A DNA stretch of 43,464 nt. Source: JANXSD01 sp038206385 (lineage in GTDB: Bacteria > Bacteroidota > Bacteroidia > AKYH767-A > OLB10). Positions 8,509 through 17,420 of this stretch are shown here, piece after piece. Numbering within the stretch: position 1 is the first letter of the stretch; every line of letters starts with the position of its first letter. The position numbers were made by a program, and so were the translations under genes. The stretch lies in assembly GCA_038206385.1 (NCBI GenBank), contig JBBRAW010000018.1, positions 1-43,464 on the forward strand, read 5' to 3'. The notes under the pieces were generated by a model. That model was given only the letters and a program-made list of their open reading frames with translations. It did not search any database and was not told where the DNA came from.

Positions 8509-9362
8509 TCGATACGCAGAAAAAAGAATTCATTAATATTGAAGAAGTAATTCAGAATAAAAATCCGAAATTACTAAAGCTCCTTCCGAGATTCATTTTA
8601 CGTTATATAAAAAAGATTATACATCAAGATCATATCAATGATTTTATTCAACGACATGGTGAGAAAACTTCCTTTGCTTTTGTTGATCAAATAATCAATG
8701 AGTTTGGTGTTAAAGTTACTTTTGAGGGGCTTGAAAATATTCCAACAGAGGGCGGAGCAATCATTGCAGCAAATCATCCAATCGGAGCACTTGATGCAAT
8801 GGCATTGTTACATGTTATTAGTAAAAAACGCCTTGATCAAAAATTTATAGTAAACGATGTTTTACTCAATTTAAAGAACCTTAATGATCTATTTATTGGC
8901 GTTAACAAACATGGCAAGAACAGCGGACAAGCTCTTGATTTGATTGATAGTTATTATGCATCTGATTCGTTGGTATTAATCTTTCCTGCTGGCCTAGTTT
9001 CACGCAAGCAAAAAGGCGGCGTTATTAAAGATTTGGCATGGAAAAAAAGTTTCATTAGTAAAGCGAAACGTTTCAATAAAAGTATAATTCCGGTACATAT
9101 TAGTGGAAGTAATTCAAACTTTTTTTATAACCTTGCTTTATGGCGACAGCGCGTGGGAATAAAGGCTAATATTGAGATGTTTTATTTGATAGATGAGATG
9201 TATCATCAAAAAGGAAAAGGGATTCATATTAAAATTGGAAAACCTATAGATCCTAGCATATTTAAATCAGAATTTACGGATATTGAATGGGCTGAAAAAG
9301 TAAAAGAATTTATATACGAAATGTCAAATGGAAACTCTTCTGCCTTCAATGTTACAGACTGA
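8505..9362 (+). CDS. PlsC/LPLAT-type O-acyltransferase, probable glycine-lipid (or ornithine-lipid) acyltransferase GlsA-like
   Basis: A 285-residue member of the lysophospholipid acyltransferase family. The HX4D catalytic motif is in AANHPIGALDAM (about 89-100), and a second block IFPAGLVSRKQKGG (about 158-171) fits the conserved substrate-binding region of PlsC proteins. There is no clear membrane helix. The next gene is a hemolysin-type GNAT acyltransferase; in Bacteroides thetaiotaomicron an O-acyltransferase and N-acyltransferase pair (glsA, glsB) makes diacylated glycine lipids, and in Flavobacterium the two domains are fused in OlsF. By analogy this enzyme would add the second, ester-linked acyl chain to an N-acyl amino acid. 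Whether the head group is glycine or ornithine cannot be read from sequence. The start ATG overlaps a small upstream ORF. Confidence 0.8.
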   Translation: MIDTQKKEFINIEEVIQNKNPKLLKLLPRFILRYIKKIIHQDHINDFIQRHGEKTSFAFVDQIINEFGVKVTFEGLENIPTEGGAIIAANHPIGALDAMALLHVISKKRLDQKFIVNDVLLNLKNLNDLFIGVNKHGKNSGQALDLIDSYYASDSLVLIFPAGLVSRKQKGGVIKDLAWKKSFISKAKRFNKSIIPVHISGSNSNFFYNLALWRQRVGIKANIEMFYLIDEMYHQKGKGIHIKIGKPIDPSIFKSEFTDIEWAEKVKEFIYEMSNGNSSAFNVTD

Positions 9363-9424
9363 AAATATTTTAGTATATATTCGTAAAAATACTTTTAACA
9401 GCATTCTTCGTTAATAGAAAATAG

Positions 9425-10354
9425 ATGAAACCAATAATAGAGCCTATATCAGTATCACTCCTTGAGCAAGAACTCAATAAGGATCGATTTGTACGTAGCT
9501 CAAATAATGGATCGAATGAATTGTATATTATTAATTTTCAAGATAGTCCTAATGTATTGAAAGAAATAGGACGACTTCGTGAAATTACCTTTCGTGCAGC
9601 TGGTGGTGGAACAGGACTTGATTGCGATCTTGATGAATTCGATATTTCTGAGAATTGTTACGATCAACTGATTGTTTGGAATCCAGAAGAAAAAGAAATA
9701 ACGGGTGGATATCGATTTATTCGTTGTTCAAAAGCTGGATATAAAAATGGTCAGTTGCAATTAGCTACAGCAGAATTATTCAATTTCTCCGAAAAGTTTC
9801 TTAAAGAATATTTTCCTTTTACAATTGAATTAGGACGATCGTTTGTTCAACCAAAATATCAGCCTAGCGCAGAAAACCGTAAAGGATTATTTACACTTGA
9901 TAATTTGTGGGATGGCTTAGGCGCTATTCATAAGGATAATCCTGACATCAAATATTTCTTTGGGAAAGTAACTATGTATCGTCATTTCAATTTGCTTGCA
10001 CGTGATATGATTTTATCTTTTATGCACTTTTATTTTCCTGATAATGATCATTTAGTAACGCCAATAAATCCTATTCATATTACTCACGACTTAACCTCTT
10101 TTACGAATGAATTGAGAGGACAATCCTATAAAGATGGGCATCGTATTTTGAATCAAAAGGTGCGTGAACTTGGAGAAAATATTCCACCTTTAGTAAATGC
10201 GTATATGAACCTCTCAGCAACAATGAAAATGTTTGGAACTGCATTGAACGATCATTTTGGTGAAGTTGAAGAAACTGGAATTCTTGTTACATTGGACGAT
10301 ATTTACGAAACGAAAAAAGATCGTCATATCAACACGTACATAAAAGGCAAATAA
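9425..10354 (+). CDS. Hemolysin-family GNAT N-acyltransferase, probable glycine-lipid synthase GlsB-like
   Basis: A 309-residue protein of the hemolysin/OlsB-like GNAT group, which condenses a 3-hydroxyacyl chain from ACP with an amino acid. Recognisable blocks are IGRLREITFRAAGGGTG (about 47-63), the acceptor loop around EKEITGGYRF (about 93-102) and ELGRSFVQPKYQ (about 137-148), which corresponds to the ELGR(S)xVxPxYR motif of OlsB-type enzymes. It follows the PlsC-like gene by 62 bases in the same direction, so the pair likely works in sequence: this enzyme makes the N-acylated lyso-lipid and the upstream one adds the second chain. An older annotation would be putative hemolysin; there is no sign of a toxin. 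Confidence 0.8.
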   Translation: MKPIIEPISVSLLEQELNKDRFVRSSNNGSNELYIINFQDSPNVLKEIGRLREITFRAAGGGTGLDCDLDEFDISENCYDQLIVWNPEEKEITGGYRFIRCSKAGYKNGQLQLATAELFNFSEKFLKEYFPFTIELGRSFVQPKYQPSAENRKGLFTLDNLWDGLGAIHKDNPDIKYFFGKVTMYRHFNLLARDMILSFMHFYFPDNDHLVTPINPIHITHDLTSFTNELRGQSYKDGHRILNQKVRELGENIPPLVNAYMNLSATMKMFGTALNDHFGEVEETGILVTLDDIYETKKDRHINTYIKGK

Positions 10355-10438
10355 TATTCCGATCTTTGTATCAATTGTTTTATCCATTCATTTAATATTT
10401 ATGGCTGTTAAAAATTCTATATAGCCTTCCATTAATAT

Positions 10439-11065
10439 ATGCATATATCCTCTGCTATTTTTGTAAAAAGTTCTACTGCACCAGATCATTTACCTTCCGA
10501 TAACATTCCAGAATTTGCTTTCATCGGTCGATCGAATGTAGGGAAGTCTTCTTTGATAAATATGCTCACGAGCAAAAAGGAATTAGCAAAGACTTCTTCC
10601 AACCCAGGAAAAACGCAAACGATTAATCATTTTATCATCAATAATAAATGGAATCTTGTTGATTTACCTGGATATGGTTTTGCAAGAGTTTCGCAAGAAA
10701 AACGTGATGAATGGCAAGCGATGATTCGTAATTACCTCACGAAACGACAAAGTTTGATGAATGTTTTTGTACTGGTGGATCTTCGTATCGAGCCTCAAAA
10801 AGCTGACCTTGAATTCATCAACTGGCTAGGAGAAAAAGGTGTTCCATTATCTATTGTTCTTACCAAATCTGATAAGCTGACCAAAAACGAACTTAACAGA
10901 TCTCAAAACATTATTAAGAATGCAATCCATGAATCATGGGAAGAATTGCCACCTATTTTTCTTACTTCAGCAGAAACGCGATTAGGTCGTGATGAAATTC
11001 TAGATTATATCGATACCATTATACCTAATTTTATCATCCCTGAAAAAGGTAACAATACTAACTAA
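10439..11065 (+). CDS. engB: Ribosome biogenesis GTP-binding protein EngB/YsxC/YihA
   Basis: Small TrmE-Era-EngA-YihA class GTPase needed for assembly of the large ribosomal subunit. All G motifs are present: G1 GRSNVGKS at 30-37, G2 region PGKTQT at 56-61, G3 DLPGYG at 75-80, G4 TKSDK at 142-146 and G5 TSA near 176. Length 208 is normal. The start ATG gives the usual N-terminus MHISSAIFVKSS. It converges on gldC and the two coding regions overlap by 8 bases at their 3' ends, leaving no room for a separate terminator between them. Confidence 0.95.
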   Translation: MHISSAIFVKSSTAPDHLPSDNIPEFAFIGRSNVGKSSLINMLTSKKELAKTSSNPGKTQTINHFIINNKWNLVDLPGYGFARVSQEKRDEWQAMIRNYLTKRQSLMNVFVLVDLRIEPQKADLEFINWLGEKGVPLSIVLTKSDKLTKNELNRSQNIIKNAIHESWEELPPIFLTSAETRLGRDEILDYIDTIIPNFIIPEKGNNTN

Positions 11066-11408
11066 TCACCTTCACTTTTTTACCGTATTCACGAGCGAAA
11101 TCACGCATTTCTTTCGCAATTTCCTTATCGCTTGTTGATCGTTCATACGTATCTGCCATGCTCGCCAATGTCTCGTAAAAGAATAACTGCATTTCTTCGA
11201 CTGTCATTTCTTCTGTCCATAAATCGATGCGCATGGTGCTTTTTTCGGGCTTATCCCAGAGGGCAATCATGAACGCCTTTGCGTCACGCATCCCTTCAAT
11301 TCCGGAGTCATCAGCTTGCCAGTTAATTCCAATTGGGTGTTTGTCCGCATTTAAGGATACCGAAATTCTGATGTCAGATTTCTTAGCTACTATATTATCG
11401 TTTGACAT
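11058..11408 (-). CDS. gldC: Gliding motility protein GldC
   Basis: A 116-residue cytoplasmic protein that I recognise as GldC from the Flavobacterium gliding machinery. The pattern is SDIRISVSLNADKHPIGINW near the start (about 11-30), a central acidic segment (ALWDKPEKSTMRIDLWT), and a helical C-terminus with EEMQLFFYETLASMADTY. There is no signal peptide or membrane segment. In F. johnsoniae GldC stabilises the other Gld proteins rather than being a core type IX secretion part, and orthologues exist in non-gliding Bacteroidetes, so its presence marks the phylum more than it proves motility. It is transcribed alone and overlaps engB tail to tail. Confidence 0.9.
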   Translation of the reverse strand: MSNDNIVAKKSDIRISVSLNADKHPIGINWQADDSGIEGMRDAKAFMIALWDKPEKSTMRIDLWTEEMTVEEMQLFFYETLASMADTYERSTSDKEIAKEMRDFAREYGKKVKVIS

Positions 11409-11609
11409 AGTTTATTTTATTATTTTGTCCTCACAAGAATGTTTATCTAGAGGCTTAATTACTAACTTATAGGAGTTGGAATTTGCTTTTATGATCTTCA
11501 CAATAGTCAGAACGGCGTCAAAAGTAATCAATCAAAATGGCCGAATCGATTAATGTTGTTAAAATCATGGTATAGATAGAGATGAAAATCATTAATTTCG
11601 CATTGAATT

Positions 11610-14600
11610 ATGAGTACATCACAACGTTGCTTTCGACTTCTTCTATTATTTACTTGTTGGATGTTGATTTCTCCATCATCTGCACAAGCACAATTTTCAA
11701 GAGGCACACAAATGACTTTCGGCAAAAACCGTGTTCAATACAATGATTTCCTTTGGACATTTTACCGCTTTAAAAATTTCGACACTTATTATTATCTCGG
11801 CGGGCAAGAACTTGCAATATATGCTGGGCGAACGGCGGATCAAGAAATTGAAGAGATAGAAAAATTGTATGACTATAAAATAAGTGGTCGTTTTCAATTT
11901 TTGATTTATAATAAACTTTCTGATTTCAAACAATCAAATCTAGGACTAGAAGGTGATGAGCAAAGTACCAATACTGGTGGTCTCACAAAAATTATTGATA
12001 ACAAAGTATTGATTTATTTTAATGGTGATTATGTTCATTTCAGAGAACAAGTTCGTGCTGGTGTTGCAGAAGTAATGTTTACACAATTAATGTATGGAGG
12101 CAGTATAAAAAACCGTATCCAAGCAGCCGTTTTATTAAATCTTCCTAATTGGTATGTTGACGGATTAAATTCTTACATCGCGCAAGGTTGGTCGGTTCAA
12201 GATGACAATAGAATGCGAGAAGGAATTATCTCTGGAAAGTTCAAAAAGTTCAATCACTTGGCGGATAAGGAAGCTGTATTTGCAGGTCATTCACTCTGGA
12301 ATTTTATAGTAGAAACGTATGGTTCTTCTTCGATATCGAATTTACTTTACATGACGCGAATCAATAGAAATATTGAAACAAGTTTTGAATTTGTATTAGG
12401 CACTACAACTCCCGATTTAATGCGTAATTGGCTTGACTATTATCAACGCATTTATCTTGATGATGATAAAACAAGAAATGATTATCCTGGCAAACCAATT
12501 ATTTCTACAAAAAAACAAAATCGAATTGTTAGTCAAGTAAAGGTTTCGCCCGATGGAAATTCTGTTGCGTATGTAACGAATGACTTAGGGAAATATAAAG
12601 TATGGTTATATGATGTACGAAAAAATAAACGTAAACGAATTGCTAAAGGTGGTTACAAATCGCAAACACAAATAACAGATCTTTCATTTCCTTCTATTGC
12701 TTGGCATCCTAGTGGAAGATATCTAACTGCAATCAAAGAAAAGAAAGGAAAGATTTGGATGGATTATTATACGATAGGTAAACGATTAAAACGAGAAACT
12801 ACCAAGTTTTTCTATTTTGATAAAGTACTTGATTTTTCTTATTCTTCTACTGGAAATGAAATGGTAATGTCGGCAGTGCAAAAAGGTCAATCTGATATTT
12901 TTATTTTTAATCCGCGAACAAAAACATCGCAACAGCTAACGAAGGATCGTTGGGATGACAAATCACCACGATTTGCATTGAATGATAAATACATTGTTTT
13001 TTCTTCTACACGCTTTGATGACTCTTTAAAAGTTACCAACTTAAAACAAGCAGCTCCTCTTCAAATTCCTAAAACAACTGATTTGTTTTTATTGGATTAT
13101 GCTGGAAGAAGTCAACAGCTATTACGATTAACGAATACGCCATCATCAAATGAAACACAACCAATGATGGTTGACTCTACTCACTTTACTTATTTGAGCG
13201 ATCAGAATGGAATTATCAATCGTTATTATGCAACTATTGATAGCACGATTTCTTACATCGATACAATTGTACATTATCGATATGTGGCGAGTGAAATTCC
13301 GCAAAGCAATTACAAACGAAATATTATTAGTCATGATATAAATTACAAGGCAACGCGTTATGCAGAATTAACAAAGTCGGAGAATAGAACAAAAATTTAT
13401 TTGCTTCCAACTCCTCCACTTGATACTACTTTTAAATCGCCACTACGCAAAACTAGTTTAGCATTTAAATTAGATAAATTGTTAAAGCCTGCAACAATTC
13501 CACAAAAACATTCGGATGCTACGATCACATTACCTCCTCCATCAAAACAATTTGAAGATTTAAAATCAGAACCAACAAAAATTAAAGATTCTACTAAAGT
13601 TGATATTAGCAACTATCAATTTCAATCAGAGTTTCCAAGTAAAAAGAAAAAAGCAGCAGAGAAGCCAAAGACAGATCCTACTCTTGAATCTGAACCTTCT
13701 TCTGGAATAATCCCAATAAAAAACAATCCTAATTCAACAATACCAAGCAACGAATTAGATTCGACAATACAAATAAAAGTTGTGAAAGTGGATACCAATT
13801 ATTTACTTCCAAAACTTAGAAATTATGATATCGCTTTTTCTCCAAACTATCTTGTAACACAACTTGATAATAATTCACTCAATGAAACATATCAAACATA
13901 TACAGGTGGTGCCGTTTATTTTGAACCTGGATTAAGTGCATTAATAAAAATTGGATTGAATGATTTGTTTGATGATTATAAGATTGTTGGGGGCTTCCGT
14001 TTATCAGGAAATTTAACAAGCAATGAGTACTACGTAAGTTTTCAAAACCTGAAGCATCGATTGGATAAACAATTGTCGTTTACTAGACAAAGTCGTGAGG
14101 AGCTTACTACAAACACTTTGTTTAGAATTCATACTCATGAAGCAAAGTATGTTTTGCGTTGGCCCTTTAGTGATGTTAGTAGTGTTAGAGGTTCTGTATC
14201 GTATCGAAACGATAGAACGGTAAATCTTAGTACGGATGTTATTAATCTTGCTGTACCTAATCGTTATCAAAACTGGGCGAATTTGCACATGGAATATGTT
14301 TATGATAACACCATTAGTACTGGTTTAAATTTATACAATGGTGTTCGTTTAAAATTATTTGCTGAATCGTTCAAGCAGCTAGATCAAAAAAATACTTTTA
14401 TGTCTGTGATTGGTGGTGATATTCGTTACTATCAAAAAATTCATCGTCAAATTATTTGGGCAAATCGTTTTGCTGCAAGTACTTCTTTTGGCGAACAAAA
14501 AATCGTTTATTATTTAGGATCTACTGATAATGCATTCACGCCGGTTAACAATTTCAACTACGATATTCAAGTAGATCAATCTCAAAATTATGCATTCCAA

Positions 14601-15017
14601 GCATTGGCGAGTAACATGCGTGGATTCGTTCAAAATATTAGAAATGGAAATAGTTTTGCATTAATAAATTCTGAGTTAAGAGTTCCATTATTTCAATACA
14701 TCATTAATAAACCTATAAAATCTGATTTTATTCGTAACTTTCAGATGGTTGGATTTGCTGATGTAGGTACTGCATGGACTGGACCATCTCCTTACAGCAG
14801 TCAAAATACTTTCTTTAAAAAAGAATATCCAGAGAATCCTGGTGGTGACATTAAAGTGGTGATCACAAAAGATGTTAATCCAATTGTTGGTGGTTACGGT
14901 TTTGGATTGCGTAGTCGTTTGTTAGGATATTTTTTACGAGCTGATTGGGCATGGGGAGTCGACAACGGAGAAGTACAACCACGTATTTTCTATTTCTCAT
15001 TAGGATTAGATTTTTAA
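11610..15017 (+). CDS. TolB-like propeller protein with peptidase-like N-terminal domain and C-terminal outer-membrane barrel
   Basis: A 1135-residue exported protein. A signal peptide occupies about 1-27 (ends SSAQA-Q). Residues about 60-290 resemble the gluzincin/peptidase-MA fold seen in such proteins (LPNWYVDGLNSYIAQGW), but the helix where HExxH would sit reads FREQVRAGVAEVMF, so it is probably catalytically dead. Residues about 310-520 contain PD40/TolB-like propeller blades (VSPDGNSVAYVTND, WHPSGRYLTAI). A Ser/Thr/Pro/Lys-rich linker follows at about 600-740. The last 380 residues are rich in alternating aromatic strands and end in Phe, consistent with an Omp85-like or other outer-membrane beta-barrel. 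Function is unknown. A near-consensus promoter (TAATTTCG) lies at 11593-11600, ten bases before the ATG. Confidence 0.75.
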   Translation: MSTSQRCFRLLLLFTCWMLISPSSAQAQFSRGTQMTFGKNRVQYNDFLWTFYRFKNFDTYYYLGGQELAIYAGRTADQEIEEIEKLYDYKISGRFQFLIYNKLSDFKQSNLGLEGDEQSTNTGGLTKIIDNKVLIYFNGDYVHFREQVRAGVAEVMFTQLMYGGSIKNRIQAAVLLNLPNWYVDGLNSYIAQGWSVQDDNRMREGIISGKFKKFNHLADKEAVFAGHSLWNFIVETYGSSSISNLLYMTRINRNIETSFEFVLGTTTPDLMRNWLDYYQRIYLDDDKTRNDYPGKPIISTKKQNRIVSQVKVSPDGNSVAYVTNDLGKYKVWLYDVRKNKRKRIAKGGYKSQTQITDLSFPSIAWHPSGRYLTAIKEKKGKIWMDYYTIGKRLKRETTKFFYFDKVLDFSYSSTGNEMVMSAVQKGQSDIFIFNPRTKTSQQLTKDRWDDKSPRFALNDKYIVFSSTRFDDSLKVTNLKQAAPLQIPKTTDLFLLDYAGRSQQLLRLTNTPSSNETQPMMVDSTHFTYLSDQNGIINRYYATIDSTISYIDTIVHYRYVASEIPQSNYKRNIISHDINYKATRYAELTKSENRTKIYLLPTPPLDTTFKSPLRKTSLAFKLDKLLKPATIPQKHSDATITLPPPSKQFEDLKSEPTKIKDSTKVDISNYQFQSEFPSKKKKAAEKPKTDPTLESEPSSGIIPIKNNPNSTIPSNELDSTIQIKVVKVDTNYLLPKLRNYDIAFSPNYLVTQLDNNSLNETYQTYTGGAVYFEPGLSALIKIGLNDLFDDYKIVGGFRLSGNLTSNEYYVSFQNLKHRLDKQLSFTRQSREELTTNTLFRIHTHEAKYVLRWPFSDVSSVRGSVSYRNDRTVNLSTDVINLAVPNRYQNWANLHMEYVYDNTISTGLNLYNGVRLKLFAESFKQLDQKNTFMSVIGGDIRYYQKIHRQIIWANRFAASTSFGEQKIVYYLGSTDNAFTPVNNFNYDIQVDQSQNYAFQALASNMRGFVQNIRNGNSFALINSELRVPLFQYIINKPIKSDFIRNFQMVGFADVGTAWTGPSPYSSQNTFFKKEYPENPGGDIKVVITKDVNPIVGGYGFGLRSRLLGYFLRADWAWGVDNGEVQPRIFYFSLGLDF

Positions 15018-15034
15018 ACTTAAAATAAAAGATC

Positions 15035-16225
15035 ATGACACCTGAACGTATTCAACATCTGGCTGAAAGTCATCACCGTGATATCATTGCAATTCGTCGT
15101 CATTTGCACATGCATCCTGAATTATCTTTTCAAGAGCATGAAACTTCTCACTATGTTTCGTTGCGCCTAACAGATATGGGTATTGCCTTTAAAGATAAAG
15201 TTGCTGATACAGGATTAGTAGCATTAATTGAAGGAAAAAATCCTAGTAAAAAAACAATTGCATTACGTGCAGATATGGATGCATTGCCAATTACTGAAGC
15301 AAATGATGTTCCGTATAAATCAAAAAATATTGGTGTGATGCACGCGTGTGGTCATGATGTACATACTGCTTCGCTATTAGGCGCAGCTGCGATTTTAAAT
15401 GAATTAAAAGATGAGTTCGAAGGAACAATCAAATTAATATTTCAACCTGGAGAAGAAAAGCTTCCTGGTGGTGCTTCGATGATGATTGCTGAAGGCGTAA
15501 TGGAAAATCCAAGACCAACATGTATACTCGGACAACATGTAATGCCATTAATTCCTGTAGGAAAAGTTGGTTTCCGGTCCGGTATTTACATGGCGAGTAC
15601 TGATGAATTATATTTACGTGTAAAAGGAAAAGGTGGACATGGCGCAATGCCACATCTCAATATTGATCCTGTACTTATCACTGCACATTTAATAGTTGCG
15701 ATGCAACAAATTGTTAGTCGTGTTGCAAATCCAACTATGCCAAGCGTATTGTCATTTGGTAAAATAATTGCCAATGGTGCAACGAATGTTATCCCTAATG
15801 AAGTTTACATCGAAGGGACATTTAGAACGCTTGATGAAAAATGGAGAATGGAAGCTCATAAACACATGCTCGATTTGGCGCATCAATTAGTACAGTCGAT
15901 GGGAGGAATATTGGAATTTGAAATTCGTAAAGGTTATCCAGTACTTTTTAACGATGAAGAACTTACAAAAAAAACAAAAGCTGGTGCTATCGAATATTTA
16001 GGAAATGAAAATGTTGTTGATCTTGATATTTGGATGGCAGCAGAAGATTTCGCTTTTTATTCTCAAATATCGAAAGCATGTTTCTACCGTTTAGGAACAC
16101 GCAACGAATCCAAAGGAATTATTTCAACCGTTCACACAGCAACTTTTGATATCGATGAAGAAGCATTAAAAACTGGAATGGGATTAATGGCTTGGTTAGC
16201 GATTCGCGAATTGAAACAAGCTTAA
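15035..16225 (+). CDS. M20 family amidohydrolase (N-acyl-L-amino acid / hippurate hydrolase type)
   Basis: Zinc-dependent amidohydrolase of the M20D (HipO/IAA-amino acid hydrolase) group, cleaving an N-acyl group from an amino acid. The motifs are RRHLHMHPELSFQE near the start, LRADMDALP (78-85), HACGHDVHTA (103-111; Cys105 and His107 are metal ligands in the family), PGEE (138-141, with the catalytic and metal-binding glutamates), GQH (His168) and a late HTATFDID with the last histidine ligand. Length 396 is normal. No signal peptide, so cytoplasmic. It starts 17 bases after the propeller/barrel gene and is probably in its operon, though no functional link is obvious. Its end overlaps the convergent fbp by 4 bases. 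Confidence 0.92.
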   Translation: MTPERIQHLAESHHRDIIAIRRHLHMHPELSFQEHETSHYVSLRLTDMGIAFKDKVADTGLVALIEGKNPSKKTIALRADMDALPITEANDVPYKSKNIGVMHACGHDVHTASLLGAAAILNELKDEFEGTIKLIFQPGEEKLPGGASMMIAEGVMENPRPTCILGQHVMPLIPVGKVGFRSGIYMASTDELYLRVKGKGGHGAMPHLNIDPVLITAHLIVAMQQIVSRVANPTMPSVLSFGKIIANGATNVIPNEVYIEGTFRTLDEKWRMEAHKHMLDLAHQLVQSMGGILEFEIRKGYPVLFNDEELTKKTKAGAIEYLGNENVVDLDIWMAAEDFAFYSQISKACFYRLGTRNESKGIISTVHTATFDIDEEALKTGMGLMAWLAIRELKQA

Positions 16226-17259
16226 ACTATTTTTTCCACCGCATTGCGTAATAACTCTTCTGCTTTAGCAACCATTTTTTTTGAGCCAATAAAAAGTGGC
16301 GTTCGTTGATGCAATGCTTCCGGTTGTAATTCGAGGATCCGACTAACACCATTACTTGCTACTCCACCAGCTTGTTCTGCAATAAAAGCTAATGGATTGC
16401 ATTCGTACAATAAACGTAATTTACCATTAGGAGATTTTCCTGTTGATGGATAAATATAAATCCCTCCTTTAATCATGTTACGATGAAAATCTGCAACAAG
16501 TGACCCAATATATCTTGTAGAATATGGACGATTTGTTAGCTTATCGTCAACTTGGCAATATTTAATATAATCTTTTACACCACGAGGAAAGTGTGCGTAA
16601 TTACCTTCATTGATACTGTAAATTGCACCGTCTTCTGGAATTTTCATATCTGGATGTGATAAACAAAACTCACCAATAGAGGGATCAAGCGTGAAACCAT
16701 TAACACCTTTTCCAGTTGTATAAACCATCATGGTACTTGAGCCATAAATCACATATCCAGCAGCAACTTGCTCTGTTCCTTTTTGCATAAAATCTTCCAA
16801 TCGTGTAGGTCCTGTCATCCCTTCTTTACGACGATAAATAGAAAAGATAGTACCGATATTTACATTCACATCAATGTTCGATGAGCCATCTAATGGATCA
16901 ATACAAACAACATAATTCGCATTCTTCGACACTTCACTTTCAATATCAACCAGATCTTCGTTTTCTTCAGAGGCAATCGCTAAGCACTCACCTCCAGAAC
17001 GTAGTGCATTGATGAATTGTTCATTGGCATACACATCCAACTTCTTCACATCTTCTCCTTGAATATTAGTTGCGCCGAAGTCACCAATAATATCAACCAA
17101 ACCCGCTTTATTTACTTCACGATTCACAATTTTAGAAGCAATTCCTATGTCGCGTAATAAACGACTTAATTCCCCTTTTGCATACTGAAAATCTGATTGA
17201 CGCTCAATGATGAATTGTCCTAATGTGATAAAGCGTTTGGTAGGCTGATGTGTAAACAT
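16222..17259 (-). CDS. fbp: Fructose-1,6-bisphosphatase class I
   Basis: Gluconeogenic enzyme hydrolysing fructose-1,6-bisphosphate to fructose-6-phosphate. The metal-binding signature DPLDGSSN is at 121-128, with the upstream acidic SEENED (97-102); the substrate-binding part shows RYIGSLVADFHRNMIKGGIY and the tail has PLAFIAEQAGG. Length 345 is normal. It is transcribed from a well-formed Bacteroidetes promoter (17280-17309) and diverges from serA, with convergent overlap of its 3' end with the M20 gene. Confidence 0.97.
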   Translation of the reverse strand: MFTHQPTKRFITLGQFIIERQSDFQYAKGELSRLLRDIGIASKIVNREVNKAGLVDIIGDFGATNIQGEDVKKLDVYANEQFINALRSGGECLAIASEENEDLVDIESEVSKNANYVVCIDPLDGSSNIDVNVNIGTIFSIYRRKEGMTGPTRLEDFMQKGTEQVAAGYVIYGSSTMMVYTTGKGVNGFTLDPSIGEFCLSHPDMKIPEDGAIYSINEGNYAHFPRGVKDYIKYCQVDDKLTNRPYSTRYIGSLVADFHRNMIKGGIYIYPSTGKSPNGKLRLLYECNPLAFIAEQAGGVASNGVSRILELQPEALHQRTPLFIGSKKMVAKAEELLRNAVEKIV

Positions 17260-17279
17260 AGTTTGAGTGAGTATAATTA

Positions 17280-17309
17280 CAAAGATAAGATGGAACCGAT
17301 AATATCAAA
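17280..17309 (-). promoter_or_regulatory. Bacteroidetes-type promoter for fbp (TTTG-N18-TATCTTTG)
   Basis: On the minus strand TTTG (17309-17306) is followed after 18 bases by TATCTTTG (17287-17280). This fits the published Bacteroidetes consensus of TTTG at -33 and TAnnTTTG at -7. The fbp ATG is 20 bases downstream, leaving a very short leader. Confidence 0.8.
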
Positions 17310-17408
17310 AGAAAATGATGAACGATCAGTCATTATTTATACACGACAGAATGAGGAAAGGTTTTCTCAATATGCTCACAAGAATCATTTTTATTCTGTC
17401 AGAAAAGA

Positions 17409-17416
17409 TACATTTG
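17409..17416 (+). promoter_or_regulatory. Bacteroidetes -7 box for serA, four bases before the ATG
   Basis: TACATTTG matches TAnnTTTG exactly and is followed by CTTC and then the serA ATG at 17421. With the box centred at -7 the transcript would begin at or within a few bases of the start codon. No TTG is seen at the -33 position. Confidence 0.6.
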
Positions 17417-17420
17417 CTTC

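Noticed and set aside
9425..10354. Hemolysin or toxin gene
   Set aside because: The similarity to proteins named hemolysin is to OlsB/GlsB-type acyltransferases; there is no secretion signal or pore-forming feature.
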